A stretch of DNA of 64,000 bases from Stramonita haemastoma (GCA_030674155.1 CM060326.1:38185265-38249264); one strand, 5' to 3'; positions 21,301 to 35,607 are shown, counted from the first letter of the stretch. Numbers and translations are program-made. Notes: generated from the sequence alone by a model not told the origin.

Positions 21301-23239
21301 ATTCCACAGTGGTTTCAGCAATTTATATTACTGTTTTGTGAAGAAAAGTGGAAATAGGGTAATGGTTAGAACATTGAACTTGTGACTTGATCGTGATCTG
21401 AGGTGCTAGCAAGTCACTGCTTCAGCACTACCTTTACATGAAATTTTTCTCTTTAATTAAGGTAACATTGATTGATTTGGATTCCATTCCCCTTGAAGGA
21501 GATTGTAAACCAAAGTCCCATATATGTGATGCTCCACCACATAAGGAGTCGCATTGCACAAGAGGTCAATTTTTAGTTATTGATATTTTATTTTTCTGCA
21601 ATGAAATGGCTGTACAATACAAAAAACACATTGAAAATCCAACAGTCCGATCAAAAGTTATTACAACTTGAAATGATAAACTGCAGGAAATGAGAAATTG
21701 ACAAGTTAAGCATCCTAATAGGTGGCTAGAATGAAGGCTTGGGTATTTTTAAATCACGTTAAAGGCAAAGGGATACAAAATTATGCCTTGATATTTTTCT
21801 TCAAGGTAGAATAATGGCTATAGTTTTTTAATCAATCAAAATTGACAACTTGACCCCCACCTGTCTTTTATGGCTCCTAGTGGAAAAGTGGTTCAAGTGC
21901 TTAGCGACTCATTTCGTGGTGGAGCGTCACTTGTGAATGCATGCATGACATCTTGTGCACGCATTAAAAGCTGACATGAACTAGCCACAGGCACGGAAGC
22001 AGAAGAAGAAAATTTGTGAAGTCACCACAAGACCAGGCAACTAAAGCCATTAAATCAGAGCTTGTTGCCTTTTACAAAAATGAACATTGTTGACACCACT
22101 GTCAAACACTACACTTATTTTGTCTTGGCATAAGCCACGCCTGAGAGGCCCAAACAATGTATGTCTAGTAATTAAAGCAACTGGGTGATTCTCTGGTGTG
22201 TGGTTTCACTCAATGATGACTTCATAGTGTCTTCAACTTTGGGTAGGAGTAGGCCAGGGCCTGAAAAATACCCTGATCAAGACTTAGAGCCCAGGACATC
22301 TCAGCTTTTGTTCCAGTGTTTTAATCACTAAAGCACAACTAGTCAGTCAGTAATGTACAGATTTTCCATTACTGTAGTCTAACAAACACTACAGATTCAA
22401 CCTGTAGGGCCTATACTAGAACTGATTTTTTTTCTCTCTTAAACACAGTTTAATGTTAAAGCAGTTCAGTTCAAATGACTCCTCCCGTACAGTAACATAA
22501 ACAAGTTTTTGTGTGTGGTTAACCTTGAGAATCTGTTCTTTATCTTTTTAAGAATGTATTTGAAAATAGTTATACAGGTTTGTTTACAGTTGGATTCATC
22601 CTTCTTTCTGTGTGTACTCTTTCGTAGTATCTGTGTGTAGATTTTGAAGGGGTGTTTTTTTGTTTTTTGCTTGTTTGAATAAATATTATTTAGAATATGA
22701 AAAATAGAAGAGTTCCCCTGACCAACCTACTCTGTAATAGCTTGTGTTTGTGAATGTTATTGTGTACTTTAAAAAAAAAAGAAGAAGAAATGATTGTTTG
22801 AGAGGGAGTTTTTTCATATTGCTCTTGCATTTCACATTGGTATTTTGGGGAGGGAAAACTGTTCCATTGACTTCAGTTCATTGTTTTCGTAGACTGCATC
22901 GGTTTTCATCCAAGCCCTAATGATCCGTGACCGACACTGCAGGAGCAAAGAATCCCTATGTGTTAAGACGCCTTCTCTCAAACACTTGCAGATGGTTAAA
23001 AATTGCGTTGTTACATGAGATGTGGCTGATTTTGTTCGTATTTCAGTGCATATGCCAAGGCTGTTAATATTTCATAAGAATAAAGTGAATACCGAGTTTG
23101 AAGCTGCTTGTTTTTGTGTGCGAGTGTATGTGCTTGTGAATACCCATGAGGGAATGTTGCCTCAAAATATATATTTGTCTGGGCACGTTCAAACCAGAAA
23201 ATATGCTTATTGCAGAGGTAACATGGGTAATTTTCCATT
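18394..23239 (+). other. PDS5 3' untranslated and intergenic sequence
   Basis: No coding exon with splice borders or conserved protein is visible on either strand. The sequence is AT-rich with short homopolymers. A segment at about 21,880-22,340 looks like old SINE-type sequence but I cannot assign it to a family. An AATAAA at 22,678-22,683 could end the PDS5 transcript. Confidence 0.5.
22678..22683 (+). promoter_or_regulatory. Possible PDS5 polyadenylation signal
   Basis: AATAAA followed by AT-rich sequence, about 4.3 kb past the PDS5 stop. Other AATAAA hexamers occur (for example near 23,080), so the true end is unproven. Confidence 0.35.
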
Positions 23240-23243
23240 TTAA

Positions 23244-24721
23244 CCCTCTTCCATTCGCTTTTCTGACCAAGAAACTCCTCCTAGTATTCGGAAAATTTCG
23301 ATCTTTTTCTAGTAAAACACAGTTCCTTAGTAATATACACCACCATATAAAAACTACTGATAGTAGAGTCTTGAAATTTGACAGGAGTGTTCATAAGTTG
23401 TCATAGTTTACTTTGCATCAAAATTTGACAGTCCTGCTTATATATGTCGTGTTTCTGTCCCCCTTTTTGTCACCAAATCAAGGTGACAAACATGTTCACT
23501 TCATGCTGTTAGTAAAATAATATGCTCTAACATGCACATCATGCACTAGTATGAGTCAAAATTGAAAAAAATAGTGTACTACCTACAGGCCCTCTGTAGG
23601 ATTCCACGTCAGGGTAATCATATTGAATAATACACATCACATGAAGATTGTCACCAAGTCCATTGTCTGGGATTGTACAGTTTTTCTACACACTAAAGAG
23701 AAATAAAAAATATGCAAACACGGTACATTATTCACGGGATGGATTGCGTCGTGCCTTGAACTGGGCTTTGATGTTATTGAGAAAGGGCCTGATCTTGTAG
23801 AGAGGGTCGTACTGGGGGCTGTCATGTCCAGGTGTGTCACTTGTGTCTCTCAAATGAAAATACTGATTCAGCTTCAAAAATCTTGTTTTGGGCATGACAG
23901 TACTGATCCATGAGTGAGAAAACTTGGGGTCAGTGGACCAGTACATATGTATTCTGGGCAGACGATTGATTCCCATCATTATCAGTATAGACAGGTATGC
24001 CCTGATCTCCTCAGGTGTTGTGTCTGTCCACAAAGGATCAGAAGCCACACCTCTAGCAGCGATCTTTTGTTTAGCATACTTATTTGTCTCATCTGCCGCA
24101 CTACGAAAAAAAGTTGGGGAAACAAACAGAAAAAAATAATCCAGGGGCTTGGCACTGAGCGGTAGTGTGTGTACAGGGCCTGCAGGCAACTGAAAATCTT
24201 TCACTGCCAGCGCTGTGTGCGCCGCGCGCCACGTCGTCTGCAAATTTAGTAGTGGAATGTTGTCTCCAGGGTCACTTTCTACTGCATAATCCTCATCTAT
24301 TTCATCCCTTCCTTCTTCAGTTTCAATTTCAACATCAGATTCTCCATTCTGTTGTCTTTCAATCTCCTCAACTTTACGCATAATTTCGTCAATTTCATCT
24401 TCTGGAAAATCTTCCCACATTTCATCTTCGTGCTTTGTCGCCATTCTTAACTATGAGAAAATGTGTGAATGAAAATGAGAGACGCTGACCAATTTCTTGA
24501 GAATGGAAGGATGTGTGGTGCCAGAAATAGTACTGAAAAGCCATTGGGCTATCCTTACTATAGCGGGAAAAGTCATTCACAGTGTGTGTGAACTTGTTCA
24601 TGCTCACAGCGTGATGGAAAATACCCACTGGCCGCGAGCGATTCTCAGCATGCTGCGGCACGATGAAATAAATGGGACCTTTTCCGAAAAGCCCGCTGCG
24701 GCATTAGAAAATGGGAGAGGG
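23244..24721 (-). mobile_element. piggyBac-type DNA transposon, internally truncated
   Basis: TTAA at 23,240-23,243 and 24,722-24,725 flank the element. Its ends read CCCTCTTCCATT (left) and CCCTCTCCCATT (right, inward), an 11/12 terminal inverted repeat. It holds the N-terminal part of a piggyBac transposase and then about 480 bp of noncoding sequence. At 1,478 bp it is far shorter than an autonomous element, so the catalytic part has been deleted. Confidence 0.9.
23728..24444 (-). pseudogene. piggyBac transposase, N-terminal part only
   Basis: An open frame of 238 codons starts MATKHEDEMWEDFPEDEIDE, with a long acidic N-terminus. It enters the conserved piggyBac region: PLDYFFLFVSPTFFRSAADE, PEEIRAYLSILIMMGINRLP, HMYWSTDPKFSHSWISTVMP, RFLKLNQYFHLRD and YDPLYKIRPFLNNI. 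It stops soon after, before the region that carries the three catalytic aspartates, and lacks the C-terminal Cys-rich domain. Full-length relatives are about 550-650 residues. It should be unable to transpose anything itself; a truncated protein could bind DNA or act as a repressor, but nothing here shows that. Confidence 0.9.
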
Positions 24722-24814
24722 TTAAATGGAATTCTGTATTGATTTTAGATTTTAAAATTTTGTTTAAGGACTATTCAAGACCTTGAATCCTCTTGAAAAT
24801 GATCACAATGACAA

Positions 24815-24985
24815 TCGGTGACTCCTCTGAAGTCAGAGTATGGCTGCCTATATGGCGAGGTACTTGAAAACAGTCACACGCGCAAACTTCTCTTTCAATC
24901 TCACAGATTCCCAGGTGGGATGAGTGAGTCAAGAGTGCACATTCTGGGTGAACCCCAGAGTGTTAAGCTTGGGAACACACAACAA
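24815..24985. repeat. Family C repeat fragment
   Basis: CCTCTGAAGTCAGAGTATGG, CTGCCTATATGGCGAGGTAC, CCAGGTGGGATGAGTGAGTC and GAACCCCAGAGTGTTAAGCT match the reverse-oriented family C copies at 41,040-41,210 and 48,781-48,935. Confidence 0.7.
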
Positions 24986-25954
24986 ACTGACAAAACCACC
25001 TTAAAACCCTTGAAAATCAAGGCTTGTCTATTGAAGTTCTCTTTAAGGATGATAATAAATAAGGTACTTTTTAGTGTGTGAGTGTATGGACAAAATGAAC
25101 AGATGGTGAAGTGTCCAAGGGAGGTAAATACTAATCACGAAGTCCCTGGAAGTTGTCTGTCCATCGCCCAGGTTGATGGAGTTCTGTTTGTCAAGAGTTT
25201 TAACAACAAGGCAAAAACTGTGCCTCGAATCCCATGCCACTGACAAAAGTCAACCTCAAAGGCTAGATTTAAAAAGTAGCATCAAATAAAACAAGTGATC
25301 TCGCTGTACATGGATTTATAAGTTTGCATTGCAATGGTGGGGAAGAGTTGAAACTGAAGCCAGCTTGCAAGAGCCAAAGTGGTCCAACCCAAGATATGGC
25401 ACTTTTCTTGGACTCAATTGCTTCAAAACAGATAAAGGTAAAATTCAACCCTCGGCTTGACTTTCCAAAAACAACATAAACATGGTTTTGATTTCTTGGC
25501 TGCACAATGCTTTCATGGAGTGCGCTTTCTGAAAATTTGCCATCTTCAATTTGTGTTTGAGTGTGTGTGTGAAAGTGGGGATACAAGGGAAGTATGTACG
25601 GATGAAGACTTTGAGAACATAGAAAAAATTGGGGGTGGTTAGAGATAAAATAGATTGAGAGCCATAAAAATACAAAAATCGTACAGGTAGGCAGGTCTGC
25701 TTTATGTGCACATGCAAAGTTTGCCTTCACTTTGGAATTTTCACAAGGTTATCAAGGTCTTTGTATGCACCTGCACCAGTTAATTCTGGTAACTTACATG
25801 ACATTCAACAGTGAGATATTTTGGAATGTTTGCTCGGGCTGCCAACAGCAATAAAGGAATGGGAAAAAACTGATGTAATAAGTCGTACAGAAAATAGCAA
25901 CATCACACTTCAGTAATAATAAACATCAACATTACTTGATAATAATGAGTCAAG

Positions 25955-25960
25955 TTTATT
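25955..25960 (-). promoter_or_regulatory. Possible ANKRD10 polyadenylation signal
   Basis: AATAAA on the minus strand, about 9.6 kb downstream of the ANKRD10 stop. Other minus-strand AATAAA hexamers lie closer, so the choice is uncertain. Confidence 0.25.
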
Positions 25961-28900
25961 TTTACTTGCACTGCAAGTTCAAAGCACAGGTGATAATGAA
26001 TATGTATCCTCAAACGTATACAAAATACAACAGCATTTGAATTGATGGCAGAATACAAAAATGCCCACACAGCTAATTCAAACTCTTGACATGGTTACAT
26101 GAAGGCAGGAAAGAGCATTGCACAATGTCTTAACAAATATTTGGATATGGAAAGAGTGAAAAAGCTGAGAAACGCATTGTAAATATAATGTGCCGTTTCA
26201 AATAGAAGAAAACCACTCCATATTTTGATACTATCACTACTACTAAGGTAAGGAGAGTTTGCTATACACTCCAAGAACAAAAGTATATTCCAGATCTAAG
26301 AAACGCTTCTTGGACATTTTGATGCTCAGTCGAGTATATACATTGTTCCATGTTAACCATTCTGTCCAAACTTTTTCCCATTCATATGTGAAATACATTT
26401 CTTCACACAAAAGAAAAAAAAATACATGACATCCCTTCAGGAGGGAGAAGAAGCTAATCATTTTCAGCATTTTTGTTCTGTGTAAACTATTCTGTCTAAA
26501 CTCGTTTCCATTCAAATGTAAAATCGGCTTTTCACCCCTCCCTCCCAAAAGAAATACCACCTGTTTTCAAGTTCAGGGAAACTGTCCTAAATTTTTGGAG
26601 AAGCCTTAATAATTTGGTGGGGGGGGGGGGGGGTGGAAAGGAAGGGGTCTGTGTGAGTTTTGCAGATGGCACGAACAAATGAGAATACCCCCTCTTCTGA
26701 TGCTTATGTCGCACTCATTCAAGTTTTAAAGTCTAAAACATCTGCTGTATAACTTTCACCTTGTATACATACAAAACACCATAACATGTGAATCAACATA
26801 TGACATATTCCAGCATGGAAATACATTTTGTATAAAATGACCAAAAATCTTAAAAAATGACAATTTCAGTCACAGTTCCTTCCATTTCAAAGGTTGCTTT
26901 TGATGTAGACAACATTTTCTGTATCACACTATTCGCACAAGTCACTCACAAACCACAAGAACTTCTTTCAAAACAATGCAAAAGATATGCAGTAAATGTT
27001 TGTCACTGTATTGCAATTACAGAGGCATTAGCTCTTTTCCTGTTCATCCACTTCCACATGTATTCACCAGAATCACTGAATGTCTTGAAGGCACAGAAGT
27101 TGATAAGCACTGAACACAATATTCTGCTGAAACATCACTTAGCAGTGTAACCTTGCTATTTGTTAGCCATTGCGTGACATGAACCCATCCCAAAATATTT
27201 TTTCAGCTAACATTCCAACGGGATTTCACCACCTTCTCTTTTTCCATCCAAAAATTCTGCTTTGATATAAAGTAAATGAGAAGGGGTAGGGGGGATACAA
27301 GTTGATGACAAGACAAATAAATTTTGCAAACCAAGAACTGTTTTAGAATGGTTAACTCCATCACAAGCACCATTTGGCTTTTTTTTTTTTTTTTTTCATT
27401 TTCTCTCCTGGTTTTTTCTTGTTTTTGGCCATGGAATTTGCTCCATGAAAAATTAACTTCATCAGATATCGGCTACATGAAAAAAACATACATTTATTAC
27501 AGAACATGAAACCATAAGAAAAGCAAATTGGTAAACAATTAAATGAAGTATTCAAAGTAAGCAACTTTTCAAACAACAAACTGAATAGTGAAAGTTACAG
27601 CAATCCTTAACAGTAAAAGCACAATGTCAGGACAATCTGACGATTAAAAAAAAAAAAAAGTGTCCGGACAATCCGACGATTTAAAAAAAAACATGTCCCT
27701 TGTTTTACATGAAAACTTTGACCTAATAAAAAATACCTTAAAATAAATGTCGAAAACACGTGTAATTCTCAACCCCTGAAGCAGAGTCATTAGCATACTG
27801 AGTAGAACACACCCAACGTTTCCAACGCCAAACCTTATAAAGAAATTTTAAGTTATGTCCACCAACAGAAGTGGTCGAATGACGAAGGAATAATTGGCCA
27901 ACAAAGGAATAATTCAATGCTTTAGTTCAACCATTCCATTCTTTCAACATACACAACTTTGTTGCACTCAGGACAGCAGATAAGATTACAAAAAAAAAAA
28001 AGTCACAAACACATAAAGAAAGCCACACAGGCAAATAACTGACTGCAGGATCCTTTCCAGCATTGAAACTATCACTACTGTTGGAATAACAGCGTAGATA
28101 TAACTATCACTACATAACTGAGAATAAAACTGGAGTTGTGAGAATAAGACAGAAGTGATATAAAGTAAAAACTCTGTGGTGAATAAAAGATTATCTCACT
28201 TGAAATGATCGATTGAGAAAAAATTGGCAAACAGACGAAGAGATGAGAAAAACCAACCCCCCCCCAAATCTAAAAAAAAAATCAAACATTCACACTCATA
28301 CAATATTACATGAAAGGAAATTTGTGACACTGATTTTCATGAAGCATACAATAGAAACCCTGGAATCTCCGCAGGTGTAAACGTATCCCTGGCAAAACAC
28401 AATAGTCACTCTACACAATGCGTTCTTAGTTCATAAGACAACACATTCTCAGCACACCACTGAGAAATTGCCCAACTTAAATAATTCGCACCGCTGCATC
28501 AGATCATTGTCTACACTTTTTTTCTTTTCAAGGAATATTCAAACTTGCACTGTTTTCATTTCTGTTCTGGGCGTCAATGAAGTTGTCAATATGCGTCAGT
28601 CCTCTGAATTGCAAGCAACAAAATCAGTCGTATCCGAGACACCGATGTCCGCTTGCAGATCTTTGCATATATTTGACCAAATTCTTTTACACTATCAACT
28701 GATCTGCCATCCCTTCATTAGAAAAAAAAAAAGCACAAAAAAGCAATAATGAAATTTTTTGGACTAGAATTTGGGGAGGAAAAAAGTATTGCCTTCACTC
28801 CCCCACCCTTAAATTGTTTATCTAATATATGAAATATCTGTGCAACAGAATTTTCAGATTGAAGCACCATCAGCTGCATTGCAATAACAATCAAAGATAC

Positions 28901-29378
28901 AATCCTTTAAATACCATTCAACATACAAACTGGCACACCAAACGAATTTTGAGATGACACTTGAGATCTGTAAAAGCACTCCAAACAGACACAACAAACC
29001 AAATGACAGTAACAAAAAAAAAAAAAAGGCAACATATGACACAGAACATCACGAACAGAACCAACGCTGCCTGCTACCAAAGACAAGCTCTGCATGAAAC
29101 AGTATCAATCCACAAACTGAACTACCAACGACATGCTCTACATGGAACAGTACCAATTCACAAACTCATCAGATCAATGATAAAATGAAAGCTGCCAAAA
29201 CAGAATAACGACTCGAGTTTGTCAAATACATGCCACCCATAGAATATGTTTAAATATGATATTTGGAAGTATATGATTACAAATATTTTGATGAGGGGAA
29301 AGGAAAAAAACAACCTGTTTCTTTTCACCATGCCTTAACCACCTAGCCTTTATTTCCCCATATACACTGTCACTTCAG

Positions 29379-29489
<111 letters not shown>

Positions 29490-29961
29490 GTGTTGTATGA
29501 ACACACTCTCAAACACACTACAATTAGCATATGTTTGATAAAGAAACAACATTTATTAAGGAAAAAGGAAGAGCTGATTAAAGCCTTGGATGCATGGATG
29601 AGTATAATGAAGAAAGTGAAAGAGGATGACAATATTGGGTAGGGATCTAGGGGATGCCCAGGCCCTTAGTGGAGGTTCAGAGACAGTGCCACTGGTGGAG
29701 ACTTGTGGTTTAGTGTACAAGGAGTGATGTGGGGGTGTGGCAGTGAGAACTCTTCACGAAATGTGCTCGCATGTGACTTTTGTGTGTGTGTATGAATACT
29801 ATGGGCAGCCAGTGTGTACAAGTCAATATGATCACCTAGTCTGACACTGAATTCATTTTTTAAAGTGAAGTCTTTCATGCAATTCTGACATAAAACAGTT
29901 AAAAAAAAAAAAAAAAATTTTTTTAAAGGTAAAAATTAAAAAACCTAAACAAAAAAACAAC

Positions 29962-29995
<34 letters not shown>

Positions 29996-31069
29996 TGAGT
30001 CCATAAGCCATGTGATTTCTATGTCACTTTCTGCCAATCTGGCTTGATCCTCATAACACTCTGAATGTGAGCAGAACTGTGTTGAACAAACATAGCACTC
30101 AATCAGGTGTTTCCACACAAACGGTCTAAAGCAGATTCTGTTCCCTATACTTAAGAACTGGAGTTAAACTCTGATCCCATAGAAAAGAACGACTTACGGT
30201 CTGGACAAGTTGCCAGAAAAAGTATTGTTGAACACATTTTCACCCTCATTTTTTTCTCAATGCAATTAAAAGTGATTTTTAAAATAATGATCATGAAACC
30301 CATTTAAAAAACCTGAATTTCTGCCCAAAAGAGAAAAAATTTCATTTCTATTCAAATCTTTTAAGTACATGAAAAAAATTTGATGCATTTTACTAACTAA
30401 GCAGATTAAAACTGATATAAAAAAAATGGCCCTAAAACCCATTAAAAAGCTGATTTTTTGCCAAAAAGCAAAGAACTTTCATTTTGTTCTAATTCAGGTA
30501 CATGCAAAGAAACTAATAAATACATTTTTCTAAAGATCGCAATGCCTCGAGAAAATAAAACAACCTTAATTTTCTATTATTTTGTGAACAAGATAAATAA
30601 ATGACGAAGAATCTTTGTTGCATTTGAAACGAACACAAAAACGACTTTTTGTTTCCTTTCTTTTTTTAAAAAACAGCACTCATTGAACACACTGTGTGTG
30701 CGTTGTGTACTACCCCTGTGCTGCTAACACACCAGTGGGTGTTTGAGGTTTTGATGCACTCTATCAATCATACATTCATTCATTCAGTCCTGCTGCTGTC
30801 TCTTTCCAAAGCATATAGACCTACGAACTGAAATTTGACAAATCCAAAACAAACCAACTCTTGTATATAACAATGAAAGGGAGATGTGGCTATATGCACA
30901 GACATATAAACATGCTGTTTGGTGGTTTACATATTATAAAGTAAACTGCGCAATGAGCAAAACTGCACACACACACACACAAAATAGGGATCAAAGGAAT
31001 ATTTGATGATCATGGTCAATATAGCATTTACCTATCAGCTCCACACAGTTTTTGGACAGGCTTAAGCAT

Positions 31070-31113
31070 ACAACCCCCCCCCCCCCCCCTCCCCCCCCCC
31101 CCTCCCCCCCCCC
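31070..31113. repeat. Poly-C tract with T interruptions
   Basis: Three long C runs (about 10-15 each) separated by single Ts. The minus strand is G-rich and could form G-quadruplex structure. A pure C run of about 33 lies at 29,963-29,995. Confidence 0.9.
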
Positions 31114-31971
31114 TAACTTTTCCCTAGCATAAAGTTTACACATACAACCTTGATTCTTGGTCATGAAATGCAAACATGTGACAAATAATCCACAGCTATA
31201 TCAGCTGATTTTTGTTCATAGTTGAGTTAAACAGATTAAGCATTATTCAGCAGAGAAAGCTTATTGCGTTTCTATTTTCAGTTTAAATGTGTTCCCTCTT
31301 TTTATGGGGAGGGGGGGCTTACATTTAATTTTATATGTATTTTATCTATTAGATTTTTATATTGAACTTACTTTTCTGAAGGTTTGATACCAAAACCCCA
31401 GTGTCTAAACAACCCTTGAGTGAACTGATGATAAATCAATGAGGAGAACAAGATCTAGTGAGGATAAGATGCCTCAAGGGGTACCGTACCGTAAGAAGAG
31501 AAAAAAATTGTCTGGTCATTTTTACCTCAATGATAATCAGCAAAAAACTGACTGCAATTACATGTTGTGGTTAAGAAAACACTCCACAAAACAACCAAGT
31601 CAGATCTAACACCCAATCTTGCCTGTCGTTTGGCATGTTTGTCTTGTCTACACACATGTTTAGATCTTCATACCTTCCACCTACTTCATTACTAACACAT
31701 TCTGCAATAATCAGAAGGTTATTTTATATTCACTAGTTTGCAGCACAATCCTTACAGTAAAGGTCTGCCTGCTTCACATAACATTCTAAGATAGTCATAC
31801 TTTTTTTTTTTTAGACTCAAAGGCAAAAAATAACCTGAGATAGTGAGATTCTATCCAGCAAAGAAAAAAATTATGTTTGTTAAAACACGAAGAAAGAGAT
31901 TCTTTCAAAAAGAGAAAAGGTACAAGCTTATTAGTACGAAGTGTAGCAAAGTTACGGTTCTGATTTCTTAA

Positions 31972-33229
31972 GGGGGGACTAGGCGTCCGTTTTGACCAAT
32001 TTTTATATCTCAAGTTCTACTTAAGGTATTGCCATGAAATTTTGCACAGTGGTGGAAAGCATCATTTTAAGCTATGATACAAAGTTTCAAAGCTTAATAT
32101 GATGTAGAAAATTTTTTATGATTTTTTCCCCCCAAAAATGCAGTGAAAAACGGGTATGTCTCGGCCCCCTCTACTGTTCGAAAAAGTATGAAGTAATGAA
32201 GTCAAAATCATTATAAATGCAAAGGGCAGGAACAGAAAGGTGCAATAAGCATAAATTTCTTTGTATAAATTCACATCACTGCTGACAACACCCGTTGGAA
32301 TTTAGCTTAAAATTAGGAAATGTAAAAAATCAAGTTTAATCTTGCCTAGACCAAAACCTAGAGAGATGAGACATTTTCTAATAGTCTTATTGCACTCAGA
32401 AGCCATTTTTACATCTATGTGCAAAGTTTCATGGCAGTAGCTGCTATAGAACTTGCACAGTAAAGGGGGCCGGATTGTACGTATGCGAAAAAAGTGCGTT
32501 TTGAGAAAATTGACTTCAAAGTTTTAACATGCTGTAAACACACACAAAACCCATATTTTCTTCCTTTTTCCAACCTCAGGCTGTAAAAACACATGACCCT
32601 TACATTATAGTTTCTTCAGCTACAGCTTTGTACTATACTGACATAGATATTAAAGAGTTTTATGGGTACAAAACACAGATAGTAATAACAGTATACACCA
32701 ACCGCTGCACCACACACATGTACACACACATACACACACTGAACAGACACATAATCTGAAACAACCACACACAGGATAGAAAGTGTGAGCTGATCTTTAT
32801 GGTTCTAGAAATAAACCTCTACTTGAATTTATCAGCTATTATCAGCTATTATGTTATGTGTTGCAAAATAATTTTGTTTACTATTATCCCGTTAATTATT
32901 TATATATTTTTTTATTTTCTGTTTGTCTGGTGAATGTACTTGTATGTTTTATTTATAATGATTATTTTATTTGATTCTTTTATTTGATAGTTGCTTTGCT
33001 TCTTTTTCTATATCTTATTTTCAGACAGTTTGCTCATTTTTCTTTTCCTACAATTGTTATTGGTACTGTTTTTTCTTCTTTATTGTTTACTTCTGAGCGC
33101 TACAATATACACTTCATGAGGCATTTTTGCTATTGCATTTTCTTTCCTTGTGAGGGCAGGCTGCATAAAATATGTAGGCTATTAAGATTAATCTTTTATC
33201 ATCAAACTTTAGAAAAATCAGTTGACCTT

Positions 33230-33273
<44 letters not shown>

Positions 33274-34291
33274 TGTCATACACCCACTAACATAAACAGT
33301 AAACACATGTACTGACATGCAAAGTGGAGACATTCAGAGAGGGAAAAGTAAGGTCAGTAAAAATCCTAGCAAAAAAAAAAAAAAGTAAAATAAAGAAAGA
33401 AAATAATAGTTTACTGTTTTTGTATTCTGGACACTGGCCCCCTCACTGTGTCAGTGCAGTGACAAGAGACTGAAGGCAATGTCGAGATCGTCACTTCTTC
33501 AGTCGTTTTGGGTGTTTATTTTAATCTTCGTTTTTATGCTGGGCCCTGGTTTTCCTTCATCTTTACTCGAGTGAAATACGCTTTCGTTTTTGATGAAAAT
33601 AACATTATTTCTTCGATGAAGCAAATGAGGTTGACGCAGTTGGTTCAAGTGACTGGTTCAAGTTCAGATTACTGGGGCTCACGACCGGCTGAGACTCTTC
33701 TCAGATTTCTTCTTTTAATGCCAAACTTATGGAGAACTCTAAACTTCATTCCAACTTTTCTTAGCAACGAAAAAAAGCCAAAACTCTGCCTAAAACTGGC
33801 AAACTGTGATGCCTGTGTTCGCTGACATCGATAGAGACCGTGTAAACAAAGATGGCGGCTAGTGGAGGTTCAGCCAATCAGAATCGAGGATTCACTCTCG
33901 TGACTGGTTAGACCCAATCAGCAGTCTGCAAACTGCTTTCTAGTAACACACTTCATGCTTCGCGGAGCTCTTGCAGTGATGTCATATGAATACAAAATTA
34001 GGTTCACAAAAAAGAGCAGTCCTTGACCTTTAAAACGCGTGGTTGCACTCCACAGTCAGTAGAAGCAAAACGATCGTTACTAGGGGAAGAAAACAGTGAA
34101 TTTTGTGAATCAGTTACAATTTTTTTAGGCCACCTACTTCAAAAAAAGTATGATTAAACATATTTTTAGGCAAGTTTGAAGCAAAATCTGCCCTAGAAGT
34201 GTTTGTAGAGACATTATTCTTGCAAAATTTACAATAATCCCAAAACACATTTTGTAGAGATTTTTCATCAAAATTGTACCCCTAGTCCCCC
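31972..34291. mobile_element. TTAA-flanked non-autonomous DNA transposon, copy 2
   Basis: TTAA at 31,968-31,971 and 34,292-34,295 flank 2,320 bp. The ends read GGGGGGACTAGGCG (left) and GGGGGACTAGGGG (right, inward). It is colinear with copy 1 at 420-2709 through shared motifs at matching offsets. A 105-codon open frame at 33,508-33,825 shows no family I recognise. It carries a (CA)n tract at 33,233-33,271 and a GTAAACA / AAGATGGCGGC / CCAATCAG x2 cluster at 33,842-33,921. Confidence 0.8.
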
Positions 34292-34295
34292 TTAA

Positions 34296-35607
34296 AATGA
34301 TTTTTAAAAAAAGAAGATTTTTATGGCATGTTTCTAAAACACAACCGTAACAAATTTGATAAAATTAAACATAAAATGATTTTGTCAACAAAAACCAAAA
34401 TCAAACTGAAATAAGGGTAAGCTGCTGAAATGAGTCAGTGGACAGGCATTGTATATTACTTCAAAACTCTGTTCCAATAGAGGATGCCATTTTAGAGAAG
34501 AAAACTGCAAGGCTTACCACACACACGAAACTTTGTTCACAAGAATAAAAAAAAATTGCAATGTTAATGTTTACCACATACATGTGTAGATACCATTTCA
34601 TACATTCATGGAAAAACAATAAAATCCACATGAAAACATACACCACATTGTTTACACAAATAAGTCTGAAAATTGCCCTGTTAAGTCAGTATTTCACACA
34701 CACAAACACACAATAACAACAACAACACACCATAACACAAAACACATACAATCAATGTAAGAACACAAACTTGTTTTGCAGATTTAAGTGTATAAAAACA
34801 AAAAAAGCAAGGTACATTTTATGTCCATCTCAGCAATAAGATCCGAGATAAAACATACAAAACTGAGAAAAAAAAAATCCAAAAAAAAAAATCAACGCAT
34901 TCTAAAGCAACTGATATCTTCAGCAAATACAAAAGCAACTGATATCTTCAACCTATTACAATCTCCAATATAAGAAAAAGTATGAGCGATATGCTAATCC
35001 TCCAAAATAAAACTAAAACTACTTAACAGATACATGATATGCTTGTCCTCCAAAGAACTCTGCTCTCTCCTCCAAAGATATACACCACATACCAATCATC
35101 CCTCACATAGTACTTCATTCAAATGACCCTCGATTAACCCATGGAATGACCTTGACCCTGACCCAGCATTCAACTCATGAATGATTCCCAAATCCATCCA
35201 TTTAAGAAGACAAATTAGTTTTCTTCAGGTTAAATCTAACATTGTTTTCACTGTAAAACAAACTCAAAGTGTTGAATAGACTTGTGAATGAATGGTTTTA
35301 ACTTCATAATTACATAACTTTTCTGTTTTTGGTCAACATTTACTTGAATATCTGTTTTTGTACTTTCCTAACACTTTTTCAAATACATGATCACCTCATC
35401 AATTATGCTGCTTTAGGTTTCTTTTTTGTCTTAAAATGTAAAATATTTGTAAACTTTCGTTCATCTATACCTGTTTATAATCTGTTGAGCTTCGTTCAAA
35501 GTTAAGGTCAAGGTTACATTTCCCGGTATTATCAAGCATCACGATTGCATTCAAGCACCCAAATCCACCCACACGAACGTCTCTCACACACACGCACACA
35601 CACACAC
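34296..35607 (-). other. ANKRD10 proximal 3'UTR
   Basis: Sequence between the transposon and the ANKRD10 stop codon. It is AT-rich with short CA tracts. No exon or conserved protein is visible, and it is read as 3'UTR only by position. Confidence 0.5.
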
